From an uncultured Prevotella sp. (GTDB taxonomy: Bacteria > Bacteroidota > Bacteroidia > Bacteroidales > Bacteroidaceae): 64,000 nt of DNA. Positions 16,747 through 25,755 of the stretch are shown piece by piece; positions within the stretch are counted from its first letter, which is position 1, and the number at the start of each line of letters is the position of its first letter. A program made the translations under genes and the position numbers. The notes under the pieces were generated by a model. The model searched no databases. It was not told the DNA's origin and saw only the letters and a list, made by a program, of their open reading frames with translations. The DNA is taken from NCBI GenBank assembly GCA_900319905.1, contig ONQB01000008.1, positions 42,436 to 106,435 of the forward strand, in the 5' to 3' direction.

Positions 16747-18321
16747 TTACTTCGTTTCAAATTCTTCCCTCATGTCAATGAGTTCTCCTTTACTGTCGTA
16801 GAACTCATATTGCAGAAACGCAAGTTTCTGTGAGGGGATGATGTGCACGCCAAAGCCATATTTCAGTTGCCATTTGCGTTTGAGGCTTACCATGCCTTGG
16901 TTGATGTACGCTGCCACATACGGATGTACGTGCAGGTAGAACTTTCTGATGCCTATCTTGTTGACGAGTTGGTCAATCTTTCCTTCCAATTGGTCGGTAA
17001 ACAAAATGCTCGACTTAATTTTTCCCGTACCGTTGCAGGTCGGGCAGGTCTCCTCGACGTTGACATCCATGGCGGGTCTCACGCGCTGTCGGGTGATCTG
17101 CATCAGTCCGAACTTGCTAAGTGGCAGGATGTTGTGTCGTGCGCGGTCTTTTTGCATGTCTTTGCACATGCGCTCGTAGAGCATCTGTCTGTCTTCCGCC
17201 AGGTTCATGTCGATGAAGTCCACTACGATGATTCCTCCCATATCACGTAGCCTGAGCTGTCTTGCCAGTTCGTCGGCTGCCCCGAGATTGGTGTCGAGGG
17301 CTGTGGCTTCCTGTCCGTTTTGGTTCTTAGAGCGATTGCCGCTGTTCACATCCACCACATGCATGGCTTCGGTATGCTCGATGATGAGGTAAGCGCCATG
17401 AGCATAGTTTACCGTTTTGCCGAAACTTGATTTGATCTGCTTGGTGACGTTGAAGTTGTCGAAGATGGGCACCTTTCCGGTATACATTTTCACGATACCT
17501 GCCTTTTCAGGGGCGATAAGTGTCACATAGTGCTTTACTTCTTTGCAGATTTCCTCGTCGTTGACATAAATGTTCTCGTAGGTGGGGTTGAAGAGGTCGC
17601 GCAGCATGGCTACGGCTCTTCCTGTTTCCTCATAGACGAGTTGTGGTCTTTTCTGGGTTTTCTGCACTTTCTTGAGTGCGTTCTCCCATCTCTCGACGAG
17701 CACCTTTAGCTCAGCATCGAGCTCGGCCACTCTTTTGCCCTCAGCAACGGTTCTTACGATGACGCCGCAGTTCTTGGGCTTAATGCTGTGGATGAGTTGT
17801 TTGAGTCTTGACCGTTCCTCACCGCTTTTGATTTTTGTCGAGACCGAAACCTTATCTCCAAATGGGATAAGGACGAGAAAACGTCCGGCAAAACTTAGTT
17901 CGGCTGTAAGGCGAGGCCCCTTTGTTGAAATAGGCTCCTTGACAATCTGTACAAGAACTTCCTGTCCTACAGAAAGGGTTTGCTGTACGCTGCCGTCTTT
18001 CTGCAGGTCTGGCAGTTTGGATGCTTTGTCGAAGGGATAAAGGCGCTTGCGGTCGCTCTGTACCTGTTTGAGATACTTTGTGTAGGAATTAAATTGACTT
18101 CCTAAATCAAGATAATGCAAGAAAGCATCACGCTCATAGCCCACGTCTACGAAGCAGGCGTTGAGCCCAGGCATGAGCTTCTTCACCTTCGCAATGTAGA
18201 TGTTGCCTACAGAGAAATTAGCTGAACGGGGCTCGTTTTGGTATTCCACCAGACGCTTGTCCTCAAGCAGCGCAATGGAGATCTCTTTTGGCTTGACGTC
18301 GATAATTACTTCACTTGTCAT
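16747..18321 (-). CDS. rng: Ribonuclease E/G family endoribonuclease
   Basis: A 524-residue RNase G-type protein. An N-terminal S1 domain begins around residue 25 ('SVGNIYIAKVKKLMPGLNA'). The catalytic core has the Mg-binding aspartates in 'MHVVDVNSGN' and 'IIVVDFIDMN', and the zinc-link 'CPTCNGTGK'. It cleaves 5'-monophosphate single-stranded RNA in rRNA maturation and mRNA decay. It lacks the long C-terminal scaffold of RNase E. An upstream ATG at 18366 lies inside a hairpin, so 'MTSEVIIDVKP' at 18321 is the likely start. Confidence 0.93.
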   Translation of the reverse strand: MTSEVIIDVKPKEISIALLEDKRLVEYQNEPRSANFSVGNIYIAKVKKLMPGLNACFVDVGYERDAFLHYLDLGSQFNSYTKYLKQVQSDRKRLYPFDKASKLPDLQKDGSVQQTLSVGQEVLVQIVKEPISTKGPRLTAELSFAGRFLVLIPFGDKVSVSTKIKSGEERSRLKQLIHSIKPKNCGVIVRTVAEGKRVAELDAELKVLVERWENALKKVQKTQKRPQLVYEETGRAVAMLRDLFNPTYENIYVNDEEICKEVKHYVTLIAPEKAGIVKMYTGKVPIFDNFNVTKQIKSSFGKTVNYAHGAYLIIEHTEAMHVVDVNSGNRSKNQNGQEATALDTNLGAADELARQLRLRDMGGIIVVDFIDMNLAEDRQMLYERMCKDMQKDRARHNILPLSKFGLMQITRQRVRPAMDVNVEETCPTCNGTGKIKSSILFTDQLEGKIDQLVNKIGIRKFYLHVHPYVAAYINQGMVSLKRKWQLKYGFGVHIIPSQKLAFLQYEFYDSKGELIDMREEFETK

Positions 18322-18341
18322 TTTCTTTTGCTTTCTTATAA

Positions 18342-18377
18342 AGAAGGGGGCATACCTTATGGGCATACCCCCCTTCT
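18342..18377 (-). terminator. Hairpin upstream of rng, end of the hup/COX24 unit
   Basis: AGAAGGGGG pairs with CCCCCTTCT across an 18-base loop; GGGCATACC is duplicated inside. It follows the COX24-like gene by 16 bases on the minus strand. It may terminate or attenuate transcription into rng. Confidence 0.6.
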
Positions 18378-18393
18378 AAGAATGGTCTAAGAT

Positions 18394-18483
18394 TTACTTG
18401 CTCTTATGACGATTCTTACGTAATCTCTTTTTACGCTTATGCGTTGCCATCTTGTGGCCCTTCTTTTTCTTACCGTTTGGCAT
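18394..18483 (-). CDS. AURKAIP1/COX24-domain small basic protein
   Basis: A 29-residue protein, 'MPNGKKKKGHKMATHKRKKR' then LRKNRHKSK; more than half of its residues are Lys, Arg or His. Small proteins with the 'KMATHKRKKRLRKNRHK' core are annotated in Bacteroidetes as AURKAIP1/COX24-domain proteins, related to mitochondrial ribosomal mS38. It is therefore probably a ribosome-associated peptide of the small subunit (family knowledge). It sits between hup and rng on the same strand. Confidence 0.8.
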   Translation of the reverse strand: MPNGKKKKGHKMATHKRKKRLRKNRHKSK

Positions 18484-18523
18484 AATTAATTAATTTAAAA
18501 GTTGATATATCACTTGTTGTTAT

Positions 18524-18805
18524 TTATTCACCTTTCATCTCATCTACGAAGGCCTTTGCAGGCTTGAAGCTCGGAATGTTGTGAGCGTCAATGATGATGG
18601 TCGTATCCTTGCCGATGTCACGTGCAGTCTTTGCAGCACGGTGCTTGATGATGAAACTTCCGAAGCCGCGAAGATAGACATTCTCTTTCTTGTCGAGCAT
18701 GCAACGCTTGACGGTCTCCATGAAGCTTTCTATGACGACTGCAACTTCTTTCTTCTGCAAGCCTGTCTGTTCAGTGATTTCACTGATGATATCTGCTTTT
18801 GTCAT
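18524..18805 (-). CDS. HU-family DNA-binding protein
   Basis: A 93-residue histone-like protein: 'MTKADIISEITEQTGLQKKE', 'VYLRGFGSFIIKHR' and the DNA-arm end 'HNIPSFKPAKAFVDEMKGE'. It binds and bends DNA as a dimer. The open frame runs upstream to 18976, but the family start is the ATG at 18805. A TAATTTTG box lies about 57 bases upstream. Confidence 0.95.
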   Translation of the reverse strand: MTKADIISEITEQTGLQKKEVAVVIESFMETVKRCMLDKKENVYLRGFGSFIIKHRAAKTARDIGKDTTIIIDAHNIPSFKPAKAFVDEMKGE

Positions 18806-18861
18806 TTTAGTAAATATCTTATGTTTATATCTTGTTAATTCACAAAGCCTTTTCGGGGATG

Positions 18862-18869
18862 CAAAATTA
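18862..18869 (-). promoter_or_regulatory. -7 box TAATTTTG for hup
   Basis: On the minus strand. The 19 bases AAATTAGTAATTTTGCATC are identical to the valS promoter region at about 57.1 kb. Confidence 0.6.
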
Positions 18870-19065
18870 CTAATTTCTATCGTTATAAAGAAATTTATTT
18901 GCTGTTTTTTCTTCGTTACCTCCCAAAAAACAGATATTTGCATGCCAGGCAGTGGCGTTGAAAGACTTCGGCGCAAGCATAAAGATATGGCGGCATGTTG
19001 ACATCATGATTGTGGCATACTTTACATTATACTTTATAATAAAGGGTATCACCGCATTCTTTACA

Positions 19066-20109
19066 TTAGATGGATGGCAGGTTGTCTTCAAGCTTCTTTT
19101 GGATTATTTTCCGCAGGATTTTCCCCCGCCTTGTCTGATGAGCGATGTCGTCGCGTATTTCGTTGAGCTCATTGAAGAGCTCTGCGGCGGCAGTCTGAAT
19201 GGCATTTGGTTTACGCATGTCACGGTTGCCGTCTGGGTTGACGACAATCTTGATACCTTTCTCCATGATATGTACGTCAATGTCTGGACCGGTCATTACC
19301 GGTTCACCATCGTAGTGGATGGGGCCTGGCCCTGAACGGTGGATGTGCAGGTGCTTGGTACGGAATGACCGTATGCGCGAACTCTTGTCCAGAGTCTTGC
19401 TGAACATGTCGATGGCAATCTGTGGGGCTTCCAGTATGTCAAAGGGCTCCATGATGACTACATCCATCAGTCCGTCACTCATGCGTGCTTTGGGGGCAAT
19501 GTAGGCGTTGTTGCCGTATTGCGAGGCATTGGCTATAGAGATGAGAAAAGCTTTGTAACGTTTCGACTCTTCCTCGGTCTCCAGCTCGTAGGTCTCCGGC
19601 TTATAGCTCAGTCCCTTCTCGAGTATTTGCTGCACATAGGTGATAGGCCCTCGTTTACCGGCCTCGGCGAATTTGAAACTGATGAAGGCATCGAAGCCCA
19701 TGCCGCAAGTGCAGAAAAAGTCATGGTCGTTGATGACGCCATAGTCAAGATCTTGGATCTCGTACTGGTTGATGATCTCAATACTTTTCTTCACGTTCAG
19801 TGGAATGAGCAGGTGACGCGCCAGCCCATTGCCCGATCCGCAAGGGATGATGGCCATTGCCGTGTTGGTGTGGGTCAGGCCACGTCCTACCTCGTTGACC
19901 GTTCCGTCACCGCCGATGGCCACCACGATGTCGTAGCCATCTTCAGCGGCCTGCCTTGCCAACTCAGTGGCATGACCAGGATGCTCGGTCTTGCGAATGG
20001 TGTAGTCGAACCTACTCTTGTCCAAGTACTTCTCAATCCCATCGGGTACGCCAGCCTTGCTGACAGTGCCGGAAATGGGATTAATAATGAAAAGAATTTT
20101 CTGTTTCAT
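19066..20109 (-). CDS. Diacylglycerol/YegS-like lipid kinase
   Basis: A 347-residue member of the DAGK catalytic family. It has the nucleotide-binding 'FIINPISGT' at the N-terminus, 'AIGGDGTVNEVGRGL' and 'IPCGSGNGLARHL', and the C-domain 'DGEPVMTG'. It phosphorylates a lipid hydroxyl with ATP; diacylglycerol, sphingoid base and ceramide are possible substrates. It is divergently transcribed from serine palmitoyltransferase, which makes a sphingolipid substrate worth testing. About 50 C-terminal residues extend past the usual core with a basic, helical tail. Confidence 0.9.
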   Translation of the reverse strand: MKQKILFIINPISGTVSKAGVPDGIEKYLDKSRFDYTIRKTEHPGHATELARQAAEDGYDIVVAIGGDGTVNEVGRGLTHTNTAMAIIPCGSGNGLARHLLIPLNVKKSIEIINQYEIQDLDYGVINDHDFFCTCGMGFDAFISFKFAEAGKRGPITYVQQILEKGLSYKPETYELETEEESKRYKAFLISIANASQYGNNAYIAPKARMSDGLMDVVIMEPFDILEAPQIAIDMFSKTLDKSSRIRSFRTKHLHIHRSGPGPIHYDGEPVMTGPDIDVHIMEKGIKIVVNPDGNRDMRKPNAIQTAAAELFNELNEIRDDIAHQTRRGKILRKIIQKKLEDNLPSI

Positions 20110-20128
20110 ACTCGCTTCTATTGTGTTG

Positions 20129-20136
20129 CAAAATTA
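20129..20136 (-). promoter_or_regulatory. -7 box TAATTTTG for the lipid kinase
   Basis: Minus-strand TAnnTTTG match 19 bases upstream of the ATG at 20109. Confidence 0.5.
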
Positions 20137-20230
20137 ATTGGTTTTCTCCAAATTTGGTGCCCGTCATGGTTATTTTTTATATTTTAATTGTTTTCTTCTT
20201 GATTTTGTTCTTGAAATAAGTTCTTTTTTG

Positions 20231-20238
20231 TAACTTTG
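20231..20238 (+). promoter_or_regulatory. -7 box TAACTTTG for serine palmitoyltransferase
   Basis: TAnnTTTG match with an upstream TTG (20211-20213, spacing 17), giving a leader of about 40 bases to ATG 20282. Confidence 0.55.
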
Positions 20239-20281
20239 CAACCTATAAGAATTAAAGGTAGTACATCTACACCTATTTAAA

Positions 20282-21469
20282 ATGGGACAGTTAACAGAAA
20301 GATACAAGAACTATCGTGTACCACAGAAGTACATGGAAGAAGGTGTTTATCCCTATTTTAGGGAGATCACCAGCAAACAAGGCCCTGAAGTTGTTATGGG
20401 CGGCCGTAAGATATTAATGTTTGGTAGCAATGCCTATACAGGACTTACTGGCGACCAGCGCATCATCGATGCAGGCAAGGCGGCCCTTGACAAGTATGGT
20501 TCAGGATGTGCAGGAAGTCGTTTCCTCAATGGTACACTTGATATTCATGTGCAGTTGGAGAAGGAATTGGCTGCTTATGAGCATAAGGACGCTGCTCTTT
20601 GCTTCTCGACGGGCTTTACTGTCAATTCAGGCGTTATCCCTGCTATTGTTGGCCGTGGCGATTACCTCATCTGTGACGACCGTGACCATGCTTCTATCGT
20701 TGATGGCCGCCGTCTGAGTTTCGCTACTCAGCTGCACTATAAGCACAACGATATGGAGGACTTGGAGCGCGTGCTGAAACGTCTGCCTCATGAGGCTATC
20801 AAGCTCATCGTGGTTGATGGTGTCTTCTCAATGGAGGGCGATTTGGCTAAGTTGCCGGAGATAGTTGAGCTCAAGCATAAGTACAATTGCTCTATCATGG
20901 TTGACGAAGCCCATGGCTTGGGCGTGTTTGGTGATCAGGGTCGTGGCGTGTGCCATCATTTTGGTCTTCAAGACGATATCGACCTCATCATGGGTACGTT
21001 CTCCAAGAGTCTTGCCTCAATCGGAGGTTTTATTGCTTCCGACTGGGATACCATCAACTACCTGCGTCACACCTCCCGCACCTACATTTTCTCGGCCAGT
21101 GACACGCCTGCTGCCACGGCATGCGCCCTTGAGGCTCTTCATATCATCCAGAATGAGCCGGAGCGTCGCCAAGCCCTGTGGGATGTCACCAACTATGCGC
21201 TGAAGCGCTTCCGTGAGGAGGGCTTCGAGATTGGCGAGACCGAGAGCCCTATCATCCCGCTGTATGTGCGTGATGACACCAAGACGTTCCTGGTGACCAA
21301 GCTTGCATTTGATGCGGGTGTGTTCATCAATCCCGTCATTCCTCCTGCTTGTGCACCACAGGATACACTCGTTCGCTTTGCCCTGATGGCTACCCATACC
21401 AAGGAGCAGGTGGAGCGTGGTGTGATGGCTCTGAAGAAGATCTTCGTGGAGCAAGGCATCATCAAATAA
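20282..21469 (+). CDS. spt: Serine palmitoyltransferase (alpha-oxoamine synthase family)
   Basis: A 395-residue PLP enzyme. 'GSGCAGSRFLNGT' is the acyl-CoA pocket, 'VDEAHGLGVFG' carries Asp208 and His211, and Lys242 in 'GTFSKSLASIGG' forms the PLP aldimine. The family also includes BioF and Kbl. The N-terminus 'MGQLTERYKNYRVPQKYMEE' and the absence of bio genes nearby favour the Bacteroidetes Spt, which condenses serine with acyl-CoA to start sphingolipid synthesis. A strong hairpin follows. Confidence 0.9.
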   Translation: MGQLTERYKNYRVPQKYMEEGVYPYFREITSKQGPEVVMGGRKILMFGSNAYTGLTGDQRIIDAGKAALDKYGSGCAGSRFLNGTLDIHVQLEKELAAYEHKDAALCFSTGFTVNSGVIPAIVGRGDYLICDDRDHASIVDGRRLSFATQLHYKHNDMEDLERVLKRLPHEAIKLIVVDGVFSMEGDLAKLPEIVELKHKYNCSIMVDEAHGLGVFGDQGRGVCHHFGLQDDIDLIMGTFSKSLASIGGFIASDWDTINYLRHTSRTYIFSASDTPAATACALEALHIIQNEPERRQALWDVTNYALKRFREEGFEIGETESPIIPLYVRDDTKTFLVTKLAFDAGVFINPVIPPACAPQDTLVRFALMATHTKEQVERGVMALKKIFVEQGIIK

Positions 21470-21496
21470 GCCAATTTTACTACATTAAAAAGATAG

Positions 21497-21542
21497 AAGG
21501 GGACTGTGCTGAAGTCAAAGACGACTTTAGCGCAGTCCCTTT
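21497..21542 (+). terminator. Terminator hairpin after spt
   Basis: About 20-bp stem (AAGGGGACTGTGCTGAAGTC against its near-complement, with two G-T-type pairs) and a 6-base loop. Confidence 0.75.
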
Positions 21543-21647
21543 CGCTGTTTATAGACGCGGCTCTGTTTCGATATGCATGGCTGGATACAACGTATCGTTT
21601 TATGATTTATTATTATTCCGACGTAGTGGAATATCATGCAAATTACT

Positions 21648-21655
21648 TAATTTTG
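21648..21655 (+). promoter_or_regulatory. -7 box TAATTTTG, 5 bases before the TPM gene start
   Basis: TAnnTTTG match ending 5 bases before ATG 21661, so the start codon lies at or near the expected transcription start. Confidence 0.5.
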
Positions 21656-21660
21656 TGAGC

Positions 21661-22470
21661 ATGAAGCTCACAGAACACAAAAAACTGAATGATTATTGTC
21701 GCTGGGTGGTCATGATAGTCCTTCTTCTGCTGTCAGTGCAGGGATGGGGCAAGACATGGTCGGCTGAGGATGTGCCCATGGTTCATTTGCAAGACCGGAT
21801 GCGTTATGTGTGCGATCCAGAGGGACTGATGGCGCAGTCTGCCCGTGATTCAGCCGACTATTATCTTCATCGGTTAGAGAAGGAGTGTGGCGTACAGTCG
21901 GTGTTTGTCGTCGTCGGCAGGGTGAAGAACGCTGATTGCTTTCGTATGGCGCAGGACATTGGCAATCGTTATGGTGTGGGCAACAAAGATACACGTCGCG
22001 GTCTTGTGGTCGTGATTGCTGTTGACGACCATAAGTACTTCATTGCCCCTGGCAAAGGTCTAGAGGGTGATCTTACCGATTTGGACTGTGATGACATTGC
22101 CCGTGCTTGCATTGTGAAAAACATGCGTGCCAATGATGTCAATGCAGCGGTGGCGACTACGGCCAAGGCCGTTTTCAGTAAACTCAAGACTGGTTCCACA
22201 GGCATCCAAAAAACTGATGATGAGGAGGATGAACCCATGTGGTTTATTGTGATGGTCCTGGTTGGTTGCTTCGCACTGAGCTATCTATTGTATCGTGTTT
22301 TCTTCCGTCATCGCGGAGGGGGACGCAACAACCGTCATGACAACGATGATCTGTTTCCGCCCTTTATCTTCTTTGGTGGTGGAGGCTCCGGCGGCACCTC
22401 TGGTGATTCTATCGGCGGCAGCTTTGGCGGTGGCAGCTTTGGCGGTGGCGGGTCAGGCGGCAGTTGGTAA
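21661..22470 (+). CDS. TPM-domain membrane protein (YgcG-like)
   Basis: A 269-residue protein. A signal segment lies near residues 15-36, and a periplasmic TPM domain at about 45-190 ('SVFVVVGRVKNADCFRMAQD', 'VIAVDDHKYFIAPGKGLEG'). A TM helix near 198-218 precedes a Gly/Ser-rich tail ('GGSFGGGSFGGGGSGGSW'). This layout is the standard YgcG type. The open frame extends upstream, but that extension overlaps spt and its terminator, so ATG 21661 is chosen. It is paired with LemA 36 bases downstream, a common partnership of unclear function, perhaps in membrane or photosystem-like protein quality control. Confidence 0.85.
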   Translation: MKLTEHKKLNDYCRWVVMIVLLLLSVQGWGKTWSAEDVPMVHLQDRMRYVCDPEGLMAQSARDSADYYLHRLEKECGVQSVFVVVGRVKNADCFRMAQDIGNRYGVGNKDTRRGLVVVIAVDDHKYFIAPGKGLEGDLTDLDCDDIARACIVKNMRANDVNAAVATTAKAVFSKLKTGSTGIQKTDDEEDEPMWFIVMVLVGCFALSYLLYRVFFRHRGGGRNNRHDNDDLFPPFIFFGGGGSGGTSGDSIGGSFGGGSFGGGGSGGSW

Positions 22471-22506
22471 TATATAATAAGGTGTAATCAATAATTTTAT
22501 CCATTT

Positions 22507-23109
22507 ATGAAGAAATCGAATATTATCCTACTTGTAGTAGTTGGTATTGTTGTTGTACTGGGCTTATGGCTTTGGAGGGCCTACAATGGTATGGTCGATC
22601 AGCAGGAGTCGGCCACGACGGCCTTTGCCAATGTGCAGGCTACCTATCAGCGTCGTGCTGACCTCATTCCTAATCTCACGCGTACCGTGCAGGCTTATGC
22701 CAAGCACGAGAAGTCCACCTTCACGGAGGTGACTAAGGCGCGCGCGTCTGTATCGCAAATTCACTTGGATGCTTCTACTGCTACTCCTGAGCAAATCAAG
22801 AAGTTTGACCAGGCACAGGGTCAGCTGTCGCAGGCGCTTGGCAAGCTCATGCTGGTGGCTGAGCGTTATCCGGAGTTGAAGGCCAATGAGAACTTCCACG
22901 ATCTTCAGATTCAGTTGGAGGGTACGGAGAACCGCATCAATGAGGCTCGTCAGAAATATAATGAGACGGTACAATCGTACAACCTTGCTATACGTCGTTT
23001 CCCCAATGTGCTGATTGCCGGTTCCTTTGGCTTCACACCCATGCAGAAGTTTGAAGCATCGAGCAGCGCTCAGTCAGCGCCAACCGTTAATTTCGACAAC
23101 GATATCTAA
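22507..23109 (+). CDS. LemA family protein
   Basis: A 200-residue LemA protein: one N-terminal TM helix (residues 5-25, 'IILLVVVGIVVVLGLWLW'), then a long helical domain with 'YNGMVDQQESATTAF', 'YQRRADLIPNLTRTVQAYA' and 'TENRINEARQKYNETVQSYN'. The C-terminal 'RRFPNVLIAGSFGF' is typical. It is probably membrane-tethered with the helical domain outside the cytoplasm. It forms an operon with the TPM protein. Molecular function is unknown in the family. Confidence 0.93.
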   Translation: MKKSNIILLVVVGIVVVLGLWLWRAYNGMVDQQESATTAFANVQATYQRRADLIPNLTRTVQAYAKHEKSTFTEVTKARASVSQIHLDASTATPEQIKKFDQAQGQLSQALGKLMLVAERYPELKANENFHDLQIQLEGTENRINEARQKYNETVQSYNLAIRRFPNVLIAGSFGFTPMQKFEASSSAQSAPTVNFDNDI

Positions 23110-23131
23110 GAATAGTCTGTTTACAAATTAA

Positions 23132-23165
23132 TATGGGGCATAGACACTTATGTCAATGCCCCATA
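23132..23165. terminator. Terminator between lemA and the convergent secreted-protein gene
   Basis: TATGGGGCAT-GAC pairs with GTC-ATGCCCCATA around an ACTTAT loop. It lies about 22 bases after the lemA stop. Confidence 0.75.
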
Positions 23166-23338
23166 ATATTACCCTCATGGAGTTGCGTATAGGGTGTGGG
23201 ATAATCTTTTCCCTGTCATCACTCATCTACAGCTTACTCAATTTTCTTACATTAATCAAACTCTTGTAGGGTCGCACTTTTCAATATAATCTAACTTCTG
23301 AAACTTGAATAATTTATACCAATAGGGTATAGCCAATC

Positions 23339-25642
23339 TCAATGAATGAAGAGCTTCACGGCAGAGGTGGCACCGTGATCATGAGCTTCCAAGATGTAAA
23401 GTCCCTTGGTGAGGCCCGATGGAATGTTGAAACTGCCATCTTTTAAGAAGCTTTGGGCCTTGACTATGCGACCGTCAGCAGCATGCAGACGCACTTGCAA
23501 CATGGCCTTGCAGACACCTTCGAAGTGGAGTGGCAGCATGCTCCCCGCACGAACATCGGTGCAGTCAGCCGATATCTTAAACTTAGAACCGCCGTCAGGT
23601 GTTGTCACCTTTTGAATACCTGTATAGGCATCCTTGTCGAAGGTCTTGTCGTTGATGACATACGTGTAATGATACCAACGATAGGATGGGCTGGCGGGCT
23701 GGTAGACATTGTCCTTCATCTGAAGGCGATAGTCGTAGTGGCACTTGCGCTGCTCCTCGCCTGTGTAGATATAATCGGTATTGACGACGACTGCAAATAC
23801 GACATCGTTGGCCGGCTGGTCGTTGAGTACCATGGCCACATCTCCTTCGCCAGAACACGGCTTGGAATAATAGATGCGTCCACGCTTTGAGCGGTAACAG
23901 AGCTGGCACTCCATATTTGGGCCCTTGGGTAAGAAATGGATGCGTATCGTGTCTCCTTTGACGTAATTGACATGAAGCGGAATCTGGTTGGCACCGCTCC
24001 ATCCCGGACAGGTGCGGGCTTCCGGTTTCCACCACCGAGCAGAGTCGACAGCGTCGCAAGCATACATATTGACGTAAGGTGTGGCCTTCCACTCTTCCAC
24101 TTCCTGCATATAAGGCGACCACTCCTGTTTGATGGAGAGTTGCCAGTTGTTGTCGAGGAGGGCTCGGCTTGCGTTCGACCATTTGCCCAAGTCGATGGTG
24201 GCTTGCTTCACACGGAACTCACGCACAAGCTGACGTGTCTGCGCGTCGCCCAGTGTGTCGGCGATGCCTGAGAGTACGCGATCTTTGCAGTAACGCCATA
24301 TCCATGGCAATGTGTTTTGAGAGAAGCGGACGGTCAGGAAATGAGCGAAGAGCTCGCTGTACTGCACGCCACCAAGCAGGTTGCGCCAGGTGCAGATTCG
24401 CTGGCCATCGCTGCGGAAGAGGTTCACGCCCTCAGCGCTCGGTCCTCCGAAAGATCCGTCGAGCAACCAACCCGAATAGCATTCTATTGGCATGAACGGT
24501 GCAATCATCGTTCCGGCCGAAAGAAATCCCATGCTCGTGGGCGTTACGTTGGGCGTCTTGCTCAGTTCGGCATCGGCCTGCATAGAGGTGTTGCCCGACT
24601 CCTGGAACCAAGCAGAGTTCTTGCAACCCTCGAGGTCGGCAAAGACGGCATGGATGCCTTCGTGGACACAAGCGTTCTGCTGTGCCGTCTGGTCATTGAC
24701 AGCTGCGTTGTGGTAGGAATCGTAAGTGAAATCAGGGTCGAAGCAAGCGACGGGGTAGTAGCTCAGGTTCACCATTGGCCAGTTCTCACCGTTGTACCAT
24801 GTAGCACTTTGCCATCCGCCAAGTGCAGTAGAGTCGGCTGGGTCGGAATAGAGGCCACTGCCATAGAGATAGACCGTGCTGTAATAGCCACGGCGGGCAC
24901 GCTTGTCGGGTAGCCAGCCGAGAGAATCGCGGAAATAGCCGAAGTCGTTGTTCATCTTGTCGAGCAAGCCCTCGATGGCCTCATCCGTCACGTATTTGTT
25001 ACGTTTTGGTCCCCAGGCAAAAGCCCACCAGCCTTTGACTTTCATACCTACCTGTCCATTGTTCTCAGGCAGGAACTTCGTGGGTGCTGGCACGCCATTG
25101 GGATAGTCGTAGCGATAGTTGTAATCCAGCTTGCTGCTGTAAGGCTTCCACGTGAAGGGCTCAGCTGGATCGGCATTGCAATAGCCGATAATGCGCACCT
25201 CTTTGATGCCACAGGCTGCTCTGCTTTTCATATAGATGCGGATGCGGCTGGTGGTGAGAGCGACAGTGAGCGTGGAGAGGTTAGAACCAGTAGGCAGGGC
25301 TGCAGCCTGCTTCCAGGTTGACGACGTTGCGTCCCAATATTCCACGCGTGCCGATGTGGGCAACAGTATATTGGGACTGCTCTCCGCCCAATAGACGGAG
25401 ATGGTTTGCGCGAAGCACTTATAGTCCCATGCAAACTCTACATATTGCTCTTTGCCCAGACTCTCGTCGCCTGTATAACTGCTCCAATAGGCGGACCGGT
25501 TGTTGTCGGCAAGTCGGGAAGCTTGGGCGCTGTTGGCCGAAGCTAAAAGAGAGGCAGCCTTCAAGGCGATGTTGCTCAGGCTCTCAGCCTTGACTACGCA
25601 AGCCAACAACAGCAGCAATCCAACTAATATATTTCTTCTCAT
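23339..25642 (-). CDS. Secreted HExxH protein with discoidin-like N-domain
   Basis: A 767-residue secreted protein with signal peptide 'MRRNILVGLLLLLACVVKA'. Residues about 25-155 resemble an F5/8 type C (discoidin-like) beta-sandwich ('ADNNRSAYWSSYTGDESLGK', 'RIRIYMKSRAACGIKEVRII'). A putative zinc-peptidase core has 'HEGIH' at about 327-331 and 'WFQESGN' 14 residues later. Beta-rich regions follow, then a C-terminal tail ('LTKGLYILEAHDHGATSAVK'). The core resembles that of the protein at 29127-30767 (DUF6055-like). Peptidase activity is inferred. An upstream ATG at 25675 would place 11 residues before the signal peptide. Confidence 0.75.
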   Translation of the reverse strand: MRRNILVGLLLLLACVVKAESLSNIALKAASLLASANSAQASRLADNNRSAYWSSYTGDESLGKEQYVEFAWDYKCFAQTISVYWAESSPNILLPTSARVEYWDATSSTWKQAAALPTGSNLSTLTVALTTSRIRIYMKSRAACGIKEVRIIGYCNADPAEPFTWKPYSSKLDYNYRYDYPNGVPAPTKFLPENNGQVGMKVKGWWAFAWGPKRNKYVTDEAIEGLLDKMNNDFGYFRDSLGWLPDKRARRGYYSTVYLYGSGLYSDPADSTALGGWQSATWYNGENWPMVNLSYYPVACFDPDFTYDSYHNAAVNDQTAQQNACVHEGIHAVFADLEGCKNSAWFQESGNTSMQADAELSKTPNVTPTSMGFLSAGTMIAPFMPIECYSGWLLDGSFGGPSAEGVNLFRSDGQRICTWRNLLGGVQYSELFAHFLTVRFSQNTLPWIWRYCKDRVLSGIADTLGDAQTRQLVREFRVKQATIDLGKWSNASRALLDNNWQLSIKQEWSPYMQEVEEWKATPYVNMYACDAVDSARWWKPEARTCPGWSGANQIPLHVNYVKGDTIRIHFLPKGPNMECQLCYRSKRGRIYYSKPCSGEGDVAMVLNDQPANDVVFAVVVNTDYIYTGEEQRKCHYDYRLQMKDNVYQPASPSYRWYHYTYVINDKTFDKDAYTGIQKVTTPDGGSKFKISADCTDVRAGSMLPLHFEGVCKAMLQVRLHAADGRIVKAQSFLKDGSFNIPSGLTKGLYILEAHDHGATSAVKLFIH

Positions 25643-25755
25643 AATCAGAATTTTAGAGGACAGGTTGAAAAACAAGCCCCTAAGACAGGCATGTCCCAGG
25701 GGCTTTGGATGAATGTTACACGATTAGTGTTCAGAAAACAATAACATAGAAGCTA

